Under the pieces are notes generated by a model. It worked only from the letters and a program-made list of their open reading frames with translations. It had not been told where the DNA came from and did not search any database. Position numbers and translations under genes: made by a program. From Pirellulaceae bacterium (GTDB taxonomy: Bacteria > Planctomycetota > Planctomycetia > Pirellulales > Pirellulaceae), in assembly GCA_029243025.1 (NCBI GenBank), contig JAQWSU010000018.1:327233-391232 (forward strand): a stretch of 64,000 bases of DNA, read 5' to 3'. Each line of letters opens with the position of its first letter. The first letter of the stretch is position 1. This document shows positions 18,901 to 26,318 of the stretch, piece after piece.

Positions 18901-19113
18901 GACGCTTACCGGTTTCTCAGGAGTGTCGAAGCTCGCTTACGACTCATGAATACCACCGCACGTCATGACCTGCCAGACGACAAAGCCGAGTTGGACAAAC
19001 TGGCTTATCTGTTCGGAGCCAGCAGTGGAAAAGTCCTCGCGCAACAAAGCCGCGAGTGCATGCAAAAAAACAGAGCATGCTTTAATCGGCTATTCTCCAA
19101 CCACAAAATGTAA
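15976..19113 (+). CDS. glnE: Bifunctional glutamine synthetase adenylyltransferase/deadenylase
   Basis: About 1045 residues. Two nucleotidyltransferase domains are seen: the first with GKLGGVELNYSSDIDLIFIFD near residue 242 and the second with GMGKIGGREPNYHSDLDVVFLYE near 765, each with an intact DxD metal pair, and each followed by a helical regulatory region containing GxxDIEF (RGGIRDIEF, PGGIVDIEF). GlnE attaches AMP to glutamine synthetase and removes it according to nitrogen status. Starts at TTG 15955 or ATG 16012 are possible; 16012 begins closest to the conserved sequence. A P-II gene lies convergently just downstream. Confidence 0.92.
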   Translation: MAQSVSTTQSPPMDVQQLAPFLENPKSATEWLRSLGVIDVERGHTNLREIARLDPGLNLLSHVCERLEELLPISSDPDLALNTLDRFIASVRSPLALLTLFEQDPTALATLLQLFASSRFLGDVLVNDPESFELLRITEGQPASRQHLVDELKSEIDTLQDRRMALTALRRHKRRETLRIAYGDLVRQQRLPIVTQQIAYLADALCESALSFAENLLKAKWGTPRNKDGTPAKFAVISMGKLGGVELNYSSDIDLIFIFDGDGKTDGSKQVSNTEFYDRLAQDFTKLLTENTELGSVYRVDLRLRPHGKRGPLVNRRDTALHYYDVMGRTWERQAFVKARPTAGDLELGKTFLKSLEPWIYRRYLNRADITGVKALKRRIEHRTRQEGTDNRNIKTGRGGIRDIEFVIQFLQLLNAGDLTKLRTGNTLEAITQLAQAECLTLEERTILERNYTFLRKLEHLLQIMLDVQTHTLPESDTELAKLAIRMGYTSENPTYLEDFKREYQHCTESNRKILDHLLHDAFADDSDTEPEVDLVLDPEPLAEFIEQTLSRYGFRDVQAAYNNLVELSVERIRFLSTRRCRHFLAAIAPALLKAIGKTPDPDGALLNLCQVSDSLGGKGVLWELFSFSPPSLQLYVRLCATAPYLSAILTSNPGMLDELMDSLMMNKLANPKTLQDDLIDRCRNAEDIEPILHSFKNAQHLNAGVRDILGKEDIRNTTAFLADVAEVCLHQIANLEFDALRRRFGEPWLQAQDRPCSLVILGMGKIGGREPNYHSDLDVVFLYEGEGTTRPLPNERGNSTSNQHFFSQLAQRITKQVNRLGTYGRLYELDARLRPSGKSGALAVSFNAFERYFTEGRGQLWERQALCRARPLYGTDEARASTLKLVNHIVTQPAWQDDFADQIFEMRRRMEETASARNLKRSPGGIVDIEFLAQMLQMKFAVESPNVMQPGTIEALTELKQAGHLDVQTAEELCDAYRFLRSVEARLRLMNTTARHDLPDDKAELDKLAYLFGASSGKVLAQQSRECMQKNRACFNRLFSNHKM

Positions 19114-19168
19114 GAGCGGATCTCCAACCAAGTGACGCGGCAAGCGATCTGACTCAGCCTGCTGGCGA

Positions 19169-19489
19169 TCACTCGATGTCAATGACTCGCTCGTAGGACT
19201 CAGCGGGGACAACGAAAACCTTGCCATCGCCGATTCGTCCTGTCCTGGCAATCTGCAGGATCTTCCGCACGATCTCGTCAACACGAGACTCGTCCACCCA
19301 CATACTGATCTCGACCTTGGGAAGAAAGGCCTGGGAGAATTCACTGTCGTCGTACTGGTCCAGATAGCTCTTTTGCCGACCAAAGCCTTTGACCTCGCGA
19401 ATCACAAGTGCCTCAAGCGGTGCTCGCTTCAATCCTTCGAGCACCTTCTCCGCAAGAAACGGCTTAATGATGGCAATGACTTGCTTCAC
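19169..19489 (-). CDS. glnB: P-II family nitrogen regulatory protein lacking Tyr51
   Basis: 106 residues aligning without gaps to GlnB from the start: KGFGRQK at 34-40, FLPKVEI at 55-61 and the C-terminal signature TGRIGDGKVFV near 83. The T-loop keeps Tyr46, but the residue equivalent to Tyr51, the uridylylation (or adenylylation) site, is Phe51. P-II trimers bind ATP/ADP and 2-oxoglutarate and steer nitrogen enzymes and transporters. Without Tyr51 this one should signal by ligand binding alone. It lies 2 bases after a 2Fe-2S ferredoxin gene and converges on glnE. Confidence 0.92.
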   Translation of the reverse strand: MKQVIAIIKPFLAEKVLEGLKRAPLEALVIREVKGFGRQKSYLDQYDDSEFSQAFLPKVEISMWVDESRVDEIVRKILQIARTGRIGDGKVFVVPAESYERVIDIE

Positions 19490-19491
19490 GG

Positions 19492-19905
19492 CTAACTAAA
19501 AAAGTTCTCGCCGAACATGTTGACCTGCGGCTTCGTTTCGACGACCACGTCACCCTCGACCTTCGTCATGCAGGCTAAGCGCATCGTTTCTTCGTTTCCG
19601 AGATAGGCCAAACAGGGCATGGGATCTGGAATCGGTAAATACTTGAACTTCATCTGCTCGCGAACCGTCATCGGGCTGGTGTTTTCCATCCCTTCGGTGA
19701 TATTGACTCGGCAGGTCCCGCAGAGCCCAAAACCACGGCAGTTAAGATACTTAGAAACGGCGTGAGAAAAGTTGTCAATTCCTTCACTCACCCCGCTGAC
19801 GGCACAATTCAGATTGATGCCCGCCTTAACGGCCTCGGCACGCAAGTTTGCCCCCTGAGGAACTTCAATCTCTTTCTTTTCTTTGACAAACTTGATTACT
19901 GGCAT
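19492..19905 (-). CDS. 2Fe-2S ferredoxin-like protein
   Basis: 137 residues. The plant-type beta-grasp ferredoxin is indicated by an N-terminal beta hairpin (VIKFVKEKKEIEVPQGANL) and clustered cysteines: CRGFGLCGTC near residue 56 (C-x5-C-x2-C) and a later Cys in RLACMTKV near 110. NCAVSG near residue 33 may add a ligand or be structural. The spacing between the third Cys and the last is longer than in photosynthetic ferredoxins because of an inserted segment (TSPMTVREQMKFKYLPIP). It is co-directional with, and 2 bases upstream of, the P-II gene, so an electron carrier linked to nitrogen assimilation is plausible; the redox partner is unknown. Confidence 0.8.
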   Translation of the reverse strand: MPVIKFVKEKKEIEVPQGANLRAEAVKAGINLNCAVSGVSEGIDNFSHAVSKYLNCRGFGLCGTCRVNITEGMENTSPMTVREQMKFKYLPIPDPMPCLAYLGNEETMRLACMTKVEGDVVVETKPQVNMFGENFFS

Positions 19906-20136
19906 GAAAGCTTCCTGTGGTCAAGTGGCGACCGGATCGATCTGTCACCACAAATTCCAAATAATTCTCATCTTGGCAGCGATAGAATCTACCATGTAAA
20001 ACTCTAAGCGGAAACCACAAATCAAGGTCTGGCCGACTGCGGACTGGCCGTGTCGGCCAGCCGGCTTACGACCGCTGGCGAGATTCGCAGCCCCGGCCCG
20101 ACCGTCCCTTTCGTCGACGAAAACCCGATCAAATCC

Positions 20137-20400
20137 ATGGCTAACTATTCCAAACACCAACAACGAATTATCAAAAATTATTACAACAATCGCGACGCGA
20201 TCGCCCTGCAGCGAGTTCAAGAACTTGTTACCGAACTCTACCTGGCCGAAGGCAAGAAGCGGGAAAAGTACTGGCAGACTTTATCGAAAAATCTCGAGAA
20301 ACTGGGGGTCAAACCGGCCCAAATCAAGCATTTGGTCGAACAGGATAATCCGGAATTGGTCGCGAATCTGGTTAAGAGTTTAATGTCGGAAAAGGATTAA
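20137..20400 (+). CDS. Small conserved hypothetical protein, helical
   Basis: 87 residues from ATG 20137. The whole protein reads as charged amphipathic helices: KHQQRIIKNYYNNRDAIALQRVQELVTELYL, then KKREKYWQTLSKNLEKLG and a final helix with LVANLVKSLMSEKD. No membrane segment, signal or Cys/His site is seen. The frame continues upstream to 20050 without a better start. I recognise the pattern as a small protein kept in planctomycetes but know of no function. It is convergent with the HIT gene, with 31 bases between the ends. Confidence 0.75.
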   Translation: MANYSKHQQRIIKNYYNNRDAIALQRVQELVTELYLAEGKKREKYWQTLSKNLEKLGVKPAQIKHLVEQDNPELVANLVKSLMSEKD

Positions 20401-20431
20401 TTCCATCTCCGAGGCCGGGAACCGGGAGGAT

Positions 20432-20776
20432 CTATCCGGGCGGCCATTTCATCTGGCGGGAGCCCAACAGATGGAAATGCAAGTGAGGAACTTCCTGCCC
20501 ACCCTCGTCGCCACAATTGACCACCACCCGGTAGCCAGCTTGCAGACCAAGATCTCGAGCCACGTTTCGGATCACAATCCAAAGGTGGCCTAATAGTGCC
20601 TGATCTTCGTCATCGACGGCATCCACCGACGCAATCTCTTTTCTCGGGATCACCAGAACGTGGATTGGGGCTTGAGGGTTGATATCACGAAAGGCCAAAC
20701 ATTGGTCATCCTGATAGACGATATCCGCCGGAATCTCGCCATCGATAATGCGTTTAAAGATCGTCTTTTCGGTCAT
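20432..20776 (-). CDS. HIT family (HinT-like) nucleotide-binding protein
   Basis: 114 residues. The histidine triad HLHFHLLG (HxHxH) is near residue 100, preceded by [12 protein letters not shown], and the N-terminal [20 protein letters not shown] is typical of HinT purine phosphoramidases. ATG 20776 was chosen because GGAG lies about 10 bases upstream; a GTG at 20788 overlaps the stop of the preceding gene and would add four residues. The gene is directly downstream of a Trm112-like gene. HinT proteins hydrolyse AMP-lysine and aminoacyl-adenylates in the cytoplasm. Confidence 0.9.
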   Translation of the reverse strand: MTEKTIFKRIIDGEIPADIVYQDDQCLAFRDINPQAPIHVLVIPRKEIASVDAVDDEDQALLGHLWIVIRNVARDLGLQAGYRVVVNCGDEGGQEVPHLHFHLLGSRQMKWPPG

Positions 20777-20784
20777 GGTGGTCG

Positions 20785-21090
20785 TCACTCCGAATGATTG
20801 AAGTCACCGGTCATTTTGTTTCGAATTTGACCCGAAATCTTATTTTCCAGGACAATTGCTTCGTCTCGCAGTAGCTGCGGTACTTCATCCTGGATCGAAT
20901 AGCCATAACTGAAATCTGCATTGACGAGCATGCCATCCAGCCTTCGCATCAGGCAGCGTCCCAGCAAATCAAAGATTTTTCGCTCCTCGATCATCTGATT
21001 CAGTTGGGCACAGATCTCAACGTCGACCGGACGCAATGGGCTAGAGGTGTGCAAACAGCGCAGCTGAGATAGAAGAGTTGGCGAAACCAT
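20785..21090 (-). CDS. Trm112/UPF0434-like protein without the zinc cysteines
   Basis: 101 residues. The layout LLSQLRC... then [28 protein letters not shown] follows the Trm112/YcaR family, in which a small zinc domain ends with YPIRDGIPVLL-EAR. Here the N-terminal Cys-Pro-x-Cys is replaced by CLHTSS and the YPIRDGIP segment by YSIQDEVP, so zinc binding is doubtful. Family members activate methyltransferases or remain uncharacterised. The stop overlaps a possible GTG start of the HIT gene, which suggests coupling. Assignment is by pattern only. Confidence 0.6.
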   Translation of the reverse strand: MVSPTLLSQLRCLHTSSPLRPVDVEICAQLNQMIEERKIFDLLGRCLMRRLDGMLVNADFSYGYSIQDEVPQLLRDEAIVLENKISGQIRNKMTGDFNHSE

Positions 21091-21275
21091 ACGATCGATT
21101 CTACTGTTTTTGCTGGCAAATCGGAAAGCCTGGCAAATCGGGCAACAGTGGGCTGCAAGAGTTCGAAATCTGCAATTTCGTGGTCGAGAGTAGTCGCCTC
21201 TGGAGGGAACAAAAAAACGCCATGATTCTCACGGCGTTCGACCTGATTTCCGATTTGGGATCAGCTCCCTCATAA

Positions 21276-21599
21276 TTACGAGCCGTTTGCCGCCTCGGAA
21301 GGTGCTTCCGCTGGCTTCCGACGGCGACGAGTTCGTCGCTCCGGCGGCTGAGCAATCCATTCTTTTGTGAGAGCTTCAAATACATCTGGAGATTCGTATC
21401 GGACAACATTTTTGCCTTCTGACATGGGGCCGATCAGACCTCGAAACACGGGCAAGCCACGCAGCCCTAGATCCGTACTACAGTCATCCACCCCGACCTG
21501 AGTGTGCAGTCGTAACAGGCTGTCGGTGGAGACGTAATCTTTGACCCGTAGTTGCCCATTGGTGCCGTGAGTGACCACTCGATATGTGTCTTTCTTCAT
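21276..21599 (-). CDS. Conserved hypothetical protein with basic C-terminus
   Basis: 107 residues from ATG 21599, which has GAGGAG about 12 bases upstream; a longer frame to 21773 adds an unconvincing Arg-rich tail. The protein begins KKDTYRVVTHGTNGQLRVKDYVSTDSLLRL and has FEALTKEWIAQPP followed by RRTRRRRKP near the C-terminus, which could bind nucleic acid. I do not recognise the family. It stands alone between the Trm112-like gene and tRNA-Ser. Confidence 0.55.
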   Translation of the reverse strand: MKKDTYRVVTHGTNGQLRVKDYVSTDSLLRLHTQVGVDDCSTDLGLRGLPVFRGLIGPMSEGKNVVRYESPDVFEALTKEWIAQPPERRTRRRRKPAEAPSEAANGS

Positions 21600-21979
21600 G
21601 TTTGGTTTGGCTCCTCGACCCACTACTTCACTTCTAATTCCCCGCTCGGCACCCCGCCGCTTGTCCCATGATCGGCTTGGCAGCCTGAGAAAAACAATAG
21701 AAAACCCCGGAGATAGCACATGACCGACAGCCCAGAGAACCTGCACATCAGTTGTGTTGCCGACGGGCGTCACGAAGCGAGATAAAATGAGGCAAATGCG
21801 ATCGGACGACCCTCTTTTTCGGCGTCGACCGAACAGTCGTCACGACCACACACCAGGCCGGAGGGCCCTTGAAGCCGATCGACTCCCCTGATTTACAGCC
21901 TGACATTGACAGGGAGCGATTTCTGCGAAAATCGAGCGTACGCATCGTCAAAGTTTTCCTCACCGGCTCAAGAGGTCTC
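21600..21979. other. Intergenic stretch upstream of tRNA-Ser
   Basis: About 380 bases with no supported coding sequence. TTGACA occurs at about 21907 but no convincing -10 follows at the right distance. The rest shows no repeat or hairpin I can defend. Confidence 0.4.
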
Positions 21980-22006
21980 TTGCCACATTTCGGCGAAAGC
22001 TATAAG
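21980..22006 (+). promoter_or_regulatory. Possible promoter of tRNA-Ser
   Basis: TTGCCA (21980-21985) and TATAAG (22001-22006) are separated by 15 bases, a little short for a sigma-70 promoter. The -10 ends 13 bases before the mature tRNA 5' end, which is the expected place for a start with a short leader. Inferred from position and match only. Confidence 0.4.
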
Positions 22007-22019
22007 CTCGGACCTGCGA

Positions 22020-22101
22020 GGAGGGTAAGCGAATGGTGAGCAGGCTGATTCGAAATCAGTTGCCGTTTATACGGTTGCGGGTTCGAGTCCCGTGCCCTCC
22101 G
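22020..22101 (+). tRNA. tRNA-Ser (anticodon CGA)
   Basis: A class II tRNA. The acceptor GGAGGGT pairs with GCCCTCC and is followed by discriminator G. The anticodon stem GCTGA/TCAGT encloses the loop TTCGAAA, giving anticodon CGA for codon UCG. A long variable arm (GCCGT-TTAT-ACGGT) is as expected for serine, and the T arm GCGGG-TTCGAGT-CCCGT is canonical. CCA is not encoded. The D stem is weak (only about two clear pairs), so the gene is slightly unusual but otherwise complete. Confidence 0.92.
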
Positions 22102-22105
22102 CTCT

Positions 22106-22132
22106 AAAAGCTCGGGAATTCCCGAGCTTTTT
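22106..22132 (+). terminator. Rho-independent terminator after tRNA-Ser
   Basis: Right after the tRNA, a perfect hairpin AAGCTCGGG / CCCGAGCTT with an AATT loop runs straight into a run of five T. It is well placed to end the tRNA transcript. Confidence 0.85.
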
Positions 22133-22565
22133 CTGTTATGGGACTCAGCACCCAAACGGGCCGATTCGGCATCGATCGAATAAAGCGGCTTATTCCCACC
22201 GCGGGAAAACTTGACGAACCAATCATCACCCACTTTGGCTGATTCCTCGTCCTGCCATCTCCAACGACCGAGCTCTCGTGAGGGAGTGGGCCCAAACGAC
22301 ACTTCCAGCTCCGAAAAACATGTCGTTTTGGGATCCGCATCAACGGCTACAACTTACCCGACAATTGGATTTGCAAGAGAGTTTCGCCACCGGGCTTTGC
22401 TGGAAAGACTTGCCCCAAGCAGCTTCCCTCACACATCAAGCTACCTTTTGTATTGGAAAGACCATTATCCTGCCCTATCGAATGGATTTCCAGTAGAAGC
22501 AGTCCACCTGGAAGCGAATGAGAGCTCCTTCCAAATGTCCGCTGCAAAACACTCGCCGAGAATAT
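22133..22565. other. Intergenic stretch between tRNA-Ser and the sulfotransferase remnant
   Basis: About 430 bases with no supported gene. Open frames here on both strands are short, rich in Ser/Pro/Cys and without recognisable motifs. No repeat of the tRNA 3' end was found that would mark an integrated element. Confidence 0.4.
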
Positions 22566-23413
22566 TCACCGAGGAAGTAAGCGGGTGTGCTTCAGCTTCG
22601 AGAGGCCTCCTCGCACAAACAGGTAGGGCTTGCTGTATTCTGGAATGATTGGCTTCTCGCGGGATGATTTGCCCGCCCTCACATCACACCATTCGAGTGC
22701 ACTCACGATACGTTGGATTTCACGATCGTTTTTGATACCAACAGAGTTTTCGATCTGCGCTTCGTCAATTTCTTCAGCGTAGATTTGACGATGGGTTGAT
22801 TGTTTGGGATCCGCAGCTTGACGTTCTATAAACGTCTTTGCTGCGTCGAAACACGGATTTCCCTCATCATAAAGATGAATCTTGGTAGATGCATTTCCGC
22901 CAAGATTGTGATGTTCTTTGTTCCAGAACTCGGCTTTCCGAGGAGAATTATCGATCCCGGCCATGTTGCACAAGGCATCCAAGACCTGCGGAGACTGCGC
23001 AAATTCCGCATGATTCAACGACACAAAATCTTGCACGAGGGAAAAGTAAAAGCGGTGATACTGAGTCCATTCTCGCTTCCAACTTTCGAGCTGCCCGCGT
23101 TTATTGAATGAATGAGCGGAGGCAAATGGGTGTTTCCAGATCAATACGTTTAACGTCCGCCATCCACGTTTTCTGGCGACCGCATTCATTCGGTGAATCC
23201 AGAAAGGATTCTTGCTGGAATCGGTGATGAAAGATAGTCGATCATCTTGATCAAAAATCACATCGTAAACATCCTGCTGATGCCGTGCGGCAACAGTCTT
23301 CCAAAACTGGCATCCGGGCTGTGTACAACCTTTGAATTCAAAACCAACATACGGCCGAAGACTCGAGCGAATTCAGCAAGCAGCGTGTCGATATCATCGA
23401 TTGCATCGCGACC
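22566..23413 (-). pseudogene. Broken sulfotransferase-like gene
   Basis: From 23372 down to 22566 one frame reads a sulfotransferase-type protein, with FKGCTQPGCQFW, FDQDDRLSF, NPFWIHRMNAVARKRGWR and the C-terminal FWNKEHHNLGGN that in this family precedes the cofactor-binding end. There is no ATG at its head, only an internal GTG at 23261. Upstream, the adjacent frame continues the same protein (DAIDDIDTLLAEFARVFGR, 23351-23407), so one base appears lost in an Arg codon near 23352. An in-frame TAG at 23414-23416 then cuts the extension, and the N-terminal PAPS loop is not found. I read it as a decaying gene; a base-calling error could explain the shift but not also the stop. The family call is by motif and moderate. 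Confidence 0.55.
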
Positions 23414-23617
23414 CTATTTTGCATCAATGACGGATCACGAGGCTGACCGGACCGATTCAATATCGATCAGGTCGAACCTTCCATTGTTCGCAGGACGCCG
23501 CTGGCGGCCGAGCAATCGCCATCGTGTTCCAAAGTCAACTCCTCGCTGTCATGACGAAGCTCGCGACCAAGAATGTCGCGCACTTCACCATCACAAACGG
23601 GCGCCGACTTTCGTCCA

Positions 23618-24934
23618 CTAGGGCCAAATACCACGTTGCAGAGTAACTTCCGCAACTCGCTCAATCGCGACAACCAACGCGGAGGTCCGCAGATTTGGCG
23701 AGTGATTCGAGGCAGCTCCCAGGTGAATCTGTCGGTCCATCACTGCATCGACTGCCCGTCGCATTTTCGTTCTCAACTTCGTATTTACTTCCTCCAAATC
23801 CCAACTCTGATTTTCATTATTTTGCACCCATTCGAAGTAGCTGACAGTCACGCCACCCGCATTGGCCAACACATCAGGCAAGACCGAGATCTGTTTAGCG
23901 TGCAAAATCTCATCGGCTGCGGGGGTCGTGGGACCATTAGCTCCCTCGCAGACCATTTTGGCACGAATTCGTCCCGCATTTTCGACTGTAATCTGATTCT
24001 CCAATGCAGCAGGCAAGAGAATGTCACACTCCACTTCCAGCAACTCCTGGTTAGAGACACTTTGCACACCGTGAAGTCCGGCTAATGTGCCATGCTTCGA
24101 CTTGAAATCTATTGCCTCGTGAAGGTCAATTCCTTGCTCACAAAACACGCCACCCTCCGAATCACTGAGGGCAACAATTTTGGCACCTGCCACTTGGAAA
24201 AGTTCCGCAGCAATCCGTCCCACGTTGCCAAACCCTTGGATGGCGAGCGTTGCACCCTTGAGCGTGTCCAAACCTGGAATCGAACCACGTTCGATGAAAC
24301 GTTCTGTAGCATATAAACAACCTCGAGCCGTCGCTTCCTTCCGACCATGCGTCCCACCAATCGCAATCGGTTTCCCAGTGACGACAGGCCGATTATTTTT
24401 TCCGGGATGCATCATGTCGTAAGTGTCGTAAATCCACGCCATGGTGCGTTCATCGGTGTAAACATCGGGCGCCGGAATGTCGGTATGAGGACCGATGGAA
24501 TCCCCCAATCCAACGATGTATCGACGGGTGATCTTTCGCAATTCGTTTTCGGTCAGCTCTTTGGGATTACAAGCTACCCCACCCTTGGCACCACCAAAGG
24601 GAACGTCAACGAGAGCACATTTCCACGTCATCCAGGCGGCCAAGGCCCTCACCTCATCAACGGTGACACCCGGATGGAAGCGAATCCCTCCTTTTCCCGG
24701 ACCACGCACTTGGCTGTGTAAAACCCGATGGCCCGTAAAGGTGCGAACCGACCCATCATCCAACTCAATAGGAAAACAGACGGATGAAGTTCGCTGCGGC
24801 GCTTTCAAAAAATCAACCAATCCCCGATTCAGGTTCGGCAGATAAGCAACTGCTTGATCAAATTGATGACGGGCGATGTGAAATGAGTTGAGGTCTTCGT
24901 GAACCTTTTCGGGCAAGGAGATCATTTGAGCCAC
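23618..24934 (-). CDS. gdhA: Glutamate (Glu/Leu/Phe/Val-type) dehydrogenase
   Basis: 438 residues. The substrate domain has GGIRFHPGV with the conserved Lys just upstream (GPGKGG, about residue 80) and the catalytic Lys in PFGGAKGGV near 115. The nucleotide domain has GFGNVG near 224. GEVHTD-equivalent IGPHTDIPAPDV is present. It interconverts glutamate and 2-oxoglutarate plus ammonia. GTG 24934 is the chosen start: AGGAG lies 7 bases upstream, whereas another GTG at 24940 would be too close to it. It is a lone gene with a short tandem repeat in the region upstream. Confidence 0.92.
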   Translation of the reverse strand: MAQMISLPEKVHEDLNSFHIARHQFDQAVAYLPNLNRGLVDFLKAPQRTSSVCFPIELDDGSVRTFTGHRVLHSQVRGPGKGGIRFHPGVTVDEVRALAAWMTWKCALVDVPFGGAKGGVACNPKELTENELRKITRRYIVGLGDSIGPHTDIPAPDVYTDERTMAWIYDTYDMMHPGKNNRPVVTGKPIAIGGTHGRKEATARGCLYATERFIERGSIPGLDTLKGATLAIQGFGNVGRIAAELFQVAGAKIVALSDSEGGVFCEQGIDLHEAIDFKSKHGTLAGLHGVQSVSNQELLEVECDILLPAALENQITVENAGRIRAKMVCEGANGPTTPAADEILHAKQISVLPDVLANAGGVTVSYFEWVQNNENQSWDLEEVNTKLRTKMRRAVDAVMDRQIHLGAASNHSPNLRTSALVVAIERVAEVTLQRGIWP

Positions 24935-25348
24935 GAGCACGCTCCTAAAGAAAAAAAGTCGGGATAGAGAAGTGAAAGAACTCGCACTACTGACATTGTT
25001 GGCATGTCCGCTCCCCAGGAACAGTGCCTCTTTTCAGCCAGGCGCAGCGGTCGAGCCCCGTCCGACAAATGATGGATCGAACAGGCTACTATCCAGCCGA
25101 ATTCCCAGCCGAATTTCCAGCCGAATTCCCAGCTAAAAAACGTGCCCAGCAGCAACGACACTGCCGCGGTGGAATTAAAATCCCCAGCGATGCTGAGCTG
25201 TGCTAACATATCGCGACGCTCACCTTTGGGCGCCGACCATTGCTCGATCGGTGGGTAGGAGGCGACGCGACCGGCCTCGCTCCCAACTTCGCCATAGCAA
25301 AGGGTGACGATTGATCCGTCAAACTTACTGATCGCCAAGGAGAACAAC
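24935..25348. other. Intergenic region between gdhA and a secreted protein gene
   Basis: About 410 bases that should hold the divergent promoters. A 12-bp tandem repeat lies inside (25093-25134). Frames that cross it on either strand show only repeat-derived residues and no domain. Confidence 0.5.
25093..25134. repeat. 12-bp short tandem repeat
   Basis: Unit CCAGCCGAATTC occurs three times in a row (25093-25128, the second copy ending in T) and a partial copy CCAGCT follows. It lies between two divergent genes and is not in a supported coding frame. Confidence 0.8.
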
Positions 25349-26209
25349 ATGCCGACGATTTCGTTCATACTTAGGCTGAGCCTCATCGTAACCCTCGGAA
25401 TGTTCATCGTCCCGACACAGGCGGATTGTCAACATCTTTCGCTCAGCTGGCAAAACAACCTACTGCACATCAGCTCTCCGAAAATCCCGGGCGGCAAGAT
25501 CGAGATTCTGTATTTGGAGGCCTATTGCCGTGCAAATTCTCAAACAACTGATTGGGGAAAACACACCGTCGTTCCACACACGACGCGCTTGGTAAGTGTC
25601 AGCGACGACGGCAACCAGCTGAGGTTAAGGTGTCTCGTTAAGGATGGAGTCACGGTCGACCATCTGATCACTGCCAAAGAAGATGAAGTCGATTTCCAAC
25701 TTACAGCCCACAATCCAACCGGTTCACGATCCGAAGTCCATTGGGCTCAACCCTGTATGCGAGTGGGCACATTTACCGGGGCGGGAAAGCAGGCAACGCC
25801 CGACGCCTACGCTTACATTCGCAAGTCATTTGTATTTTTAGACGGCCAGCTATGTACGATGCCGACGCGCAATTGGGCAACGGAAGCCAGATATACCCCA
25901 GGCCAAGTCTGGGCGGCTCCGGGAGTTCCTCGCACTGACGTCAATCCGAGACCGCTTCACGCCGAGCGACCTAGTAACGGGCTGATTGGCTGTTTTAGCG
26001 GTGATAACCAATACTTGCTCGCCGTCGCTTTTGAGCCTTACCAAGAGTTGTTTCAGGGTGTCATCCGCTGTCTACACAGCGACTTTCGGCTTGGCGGGCT
26101 GAACCCCGGAGAAACCAAGCAAATTCGCGGAAAACTTTACTTGCTGCCAAATGATGTACCACTCTTGCTGAAACGTTACCAAGCGGACTTTCCCAAACGA
26201 AAACAATGA
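25349..26209 (+). CDS. Secreted hypothetical protein
   Basis: 286 residues from ATG 25349, with GGAGA 8-9 bases upstream. A signal peptide is clear (hydrophobic stretch RLSLIVTLGMFIVPTQA, cut near ADC). The mature part is beta-rich with a WAQPCMRVGTFTG segment, a DRPLHAERP-like motif (RPLHAERPSNGLIG) and repeated NPG turns. It resembles secreted planctomycete proteins with a carbohydrate-binding-like beta fold, but I cannot name a family. It stands between gdhA and the aminotransferase, which converges on it with about 110 bases between. Confidence 0.8.
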   Translation: MPTISFILRLSLIVTLGMFIVPTQADCQHLSLSWQNNLLHISSPKIPGGKIEILYLEAYCRANSQTTDWGKHTVVPHTTRLVSVSDDGNQLRLRCLVKDGVTVDHLITAKEDEVDFQLTAHNPTGSRSEVHWAQPCMRVGTFTGAGKQATPDAYAYIRKSFVFLDGQLCTMPTRNWATEARYTPGQVWAAPGVPRTDVNPRPLHAERPSNGLIGCFSGDNQYLLAVAFEPYQELFQGVIRCLHSDFRLGGLNPGETKQIRGKLYLLPNDVPLLLKRYQADFPKRKQ

Positions 26210-26318
26210 TCTCGCGTGATGACCTGCTAATCGCGTAGGTCATAGAGATTGATCTTTCGAGCAAATAATCATCACCATCACCCCATCGCTCACATCGAGG
26301 GGAGTGATTCCGAGCTCA

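Noticed and set aside
22020..22101. Attachment site of an integrated element at tRNA-Ser
   Set aside because: No integrase and no repeat of the tRNA 3' end was found nearby.
22211..22648. 145-codon plus-strand frame after tRNA-Ser
   Set aside because: Ser/Pro/His-rich, no motif, no ribosome site, and it runs into the sulfotransferase remnant antisense.
24922..25407. 161-codon minus-strand frame with FGWEFGW repeats
   Set aside because: It is produced by the 12-bp repeat and overlaps the gdhA start and the secreted protein start; no domain seen.
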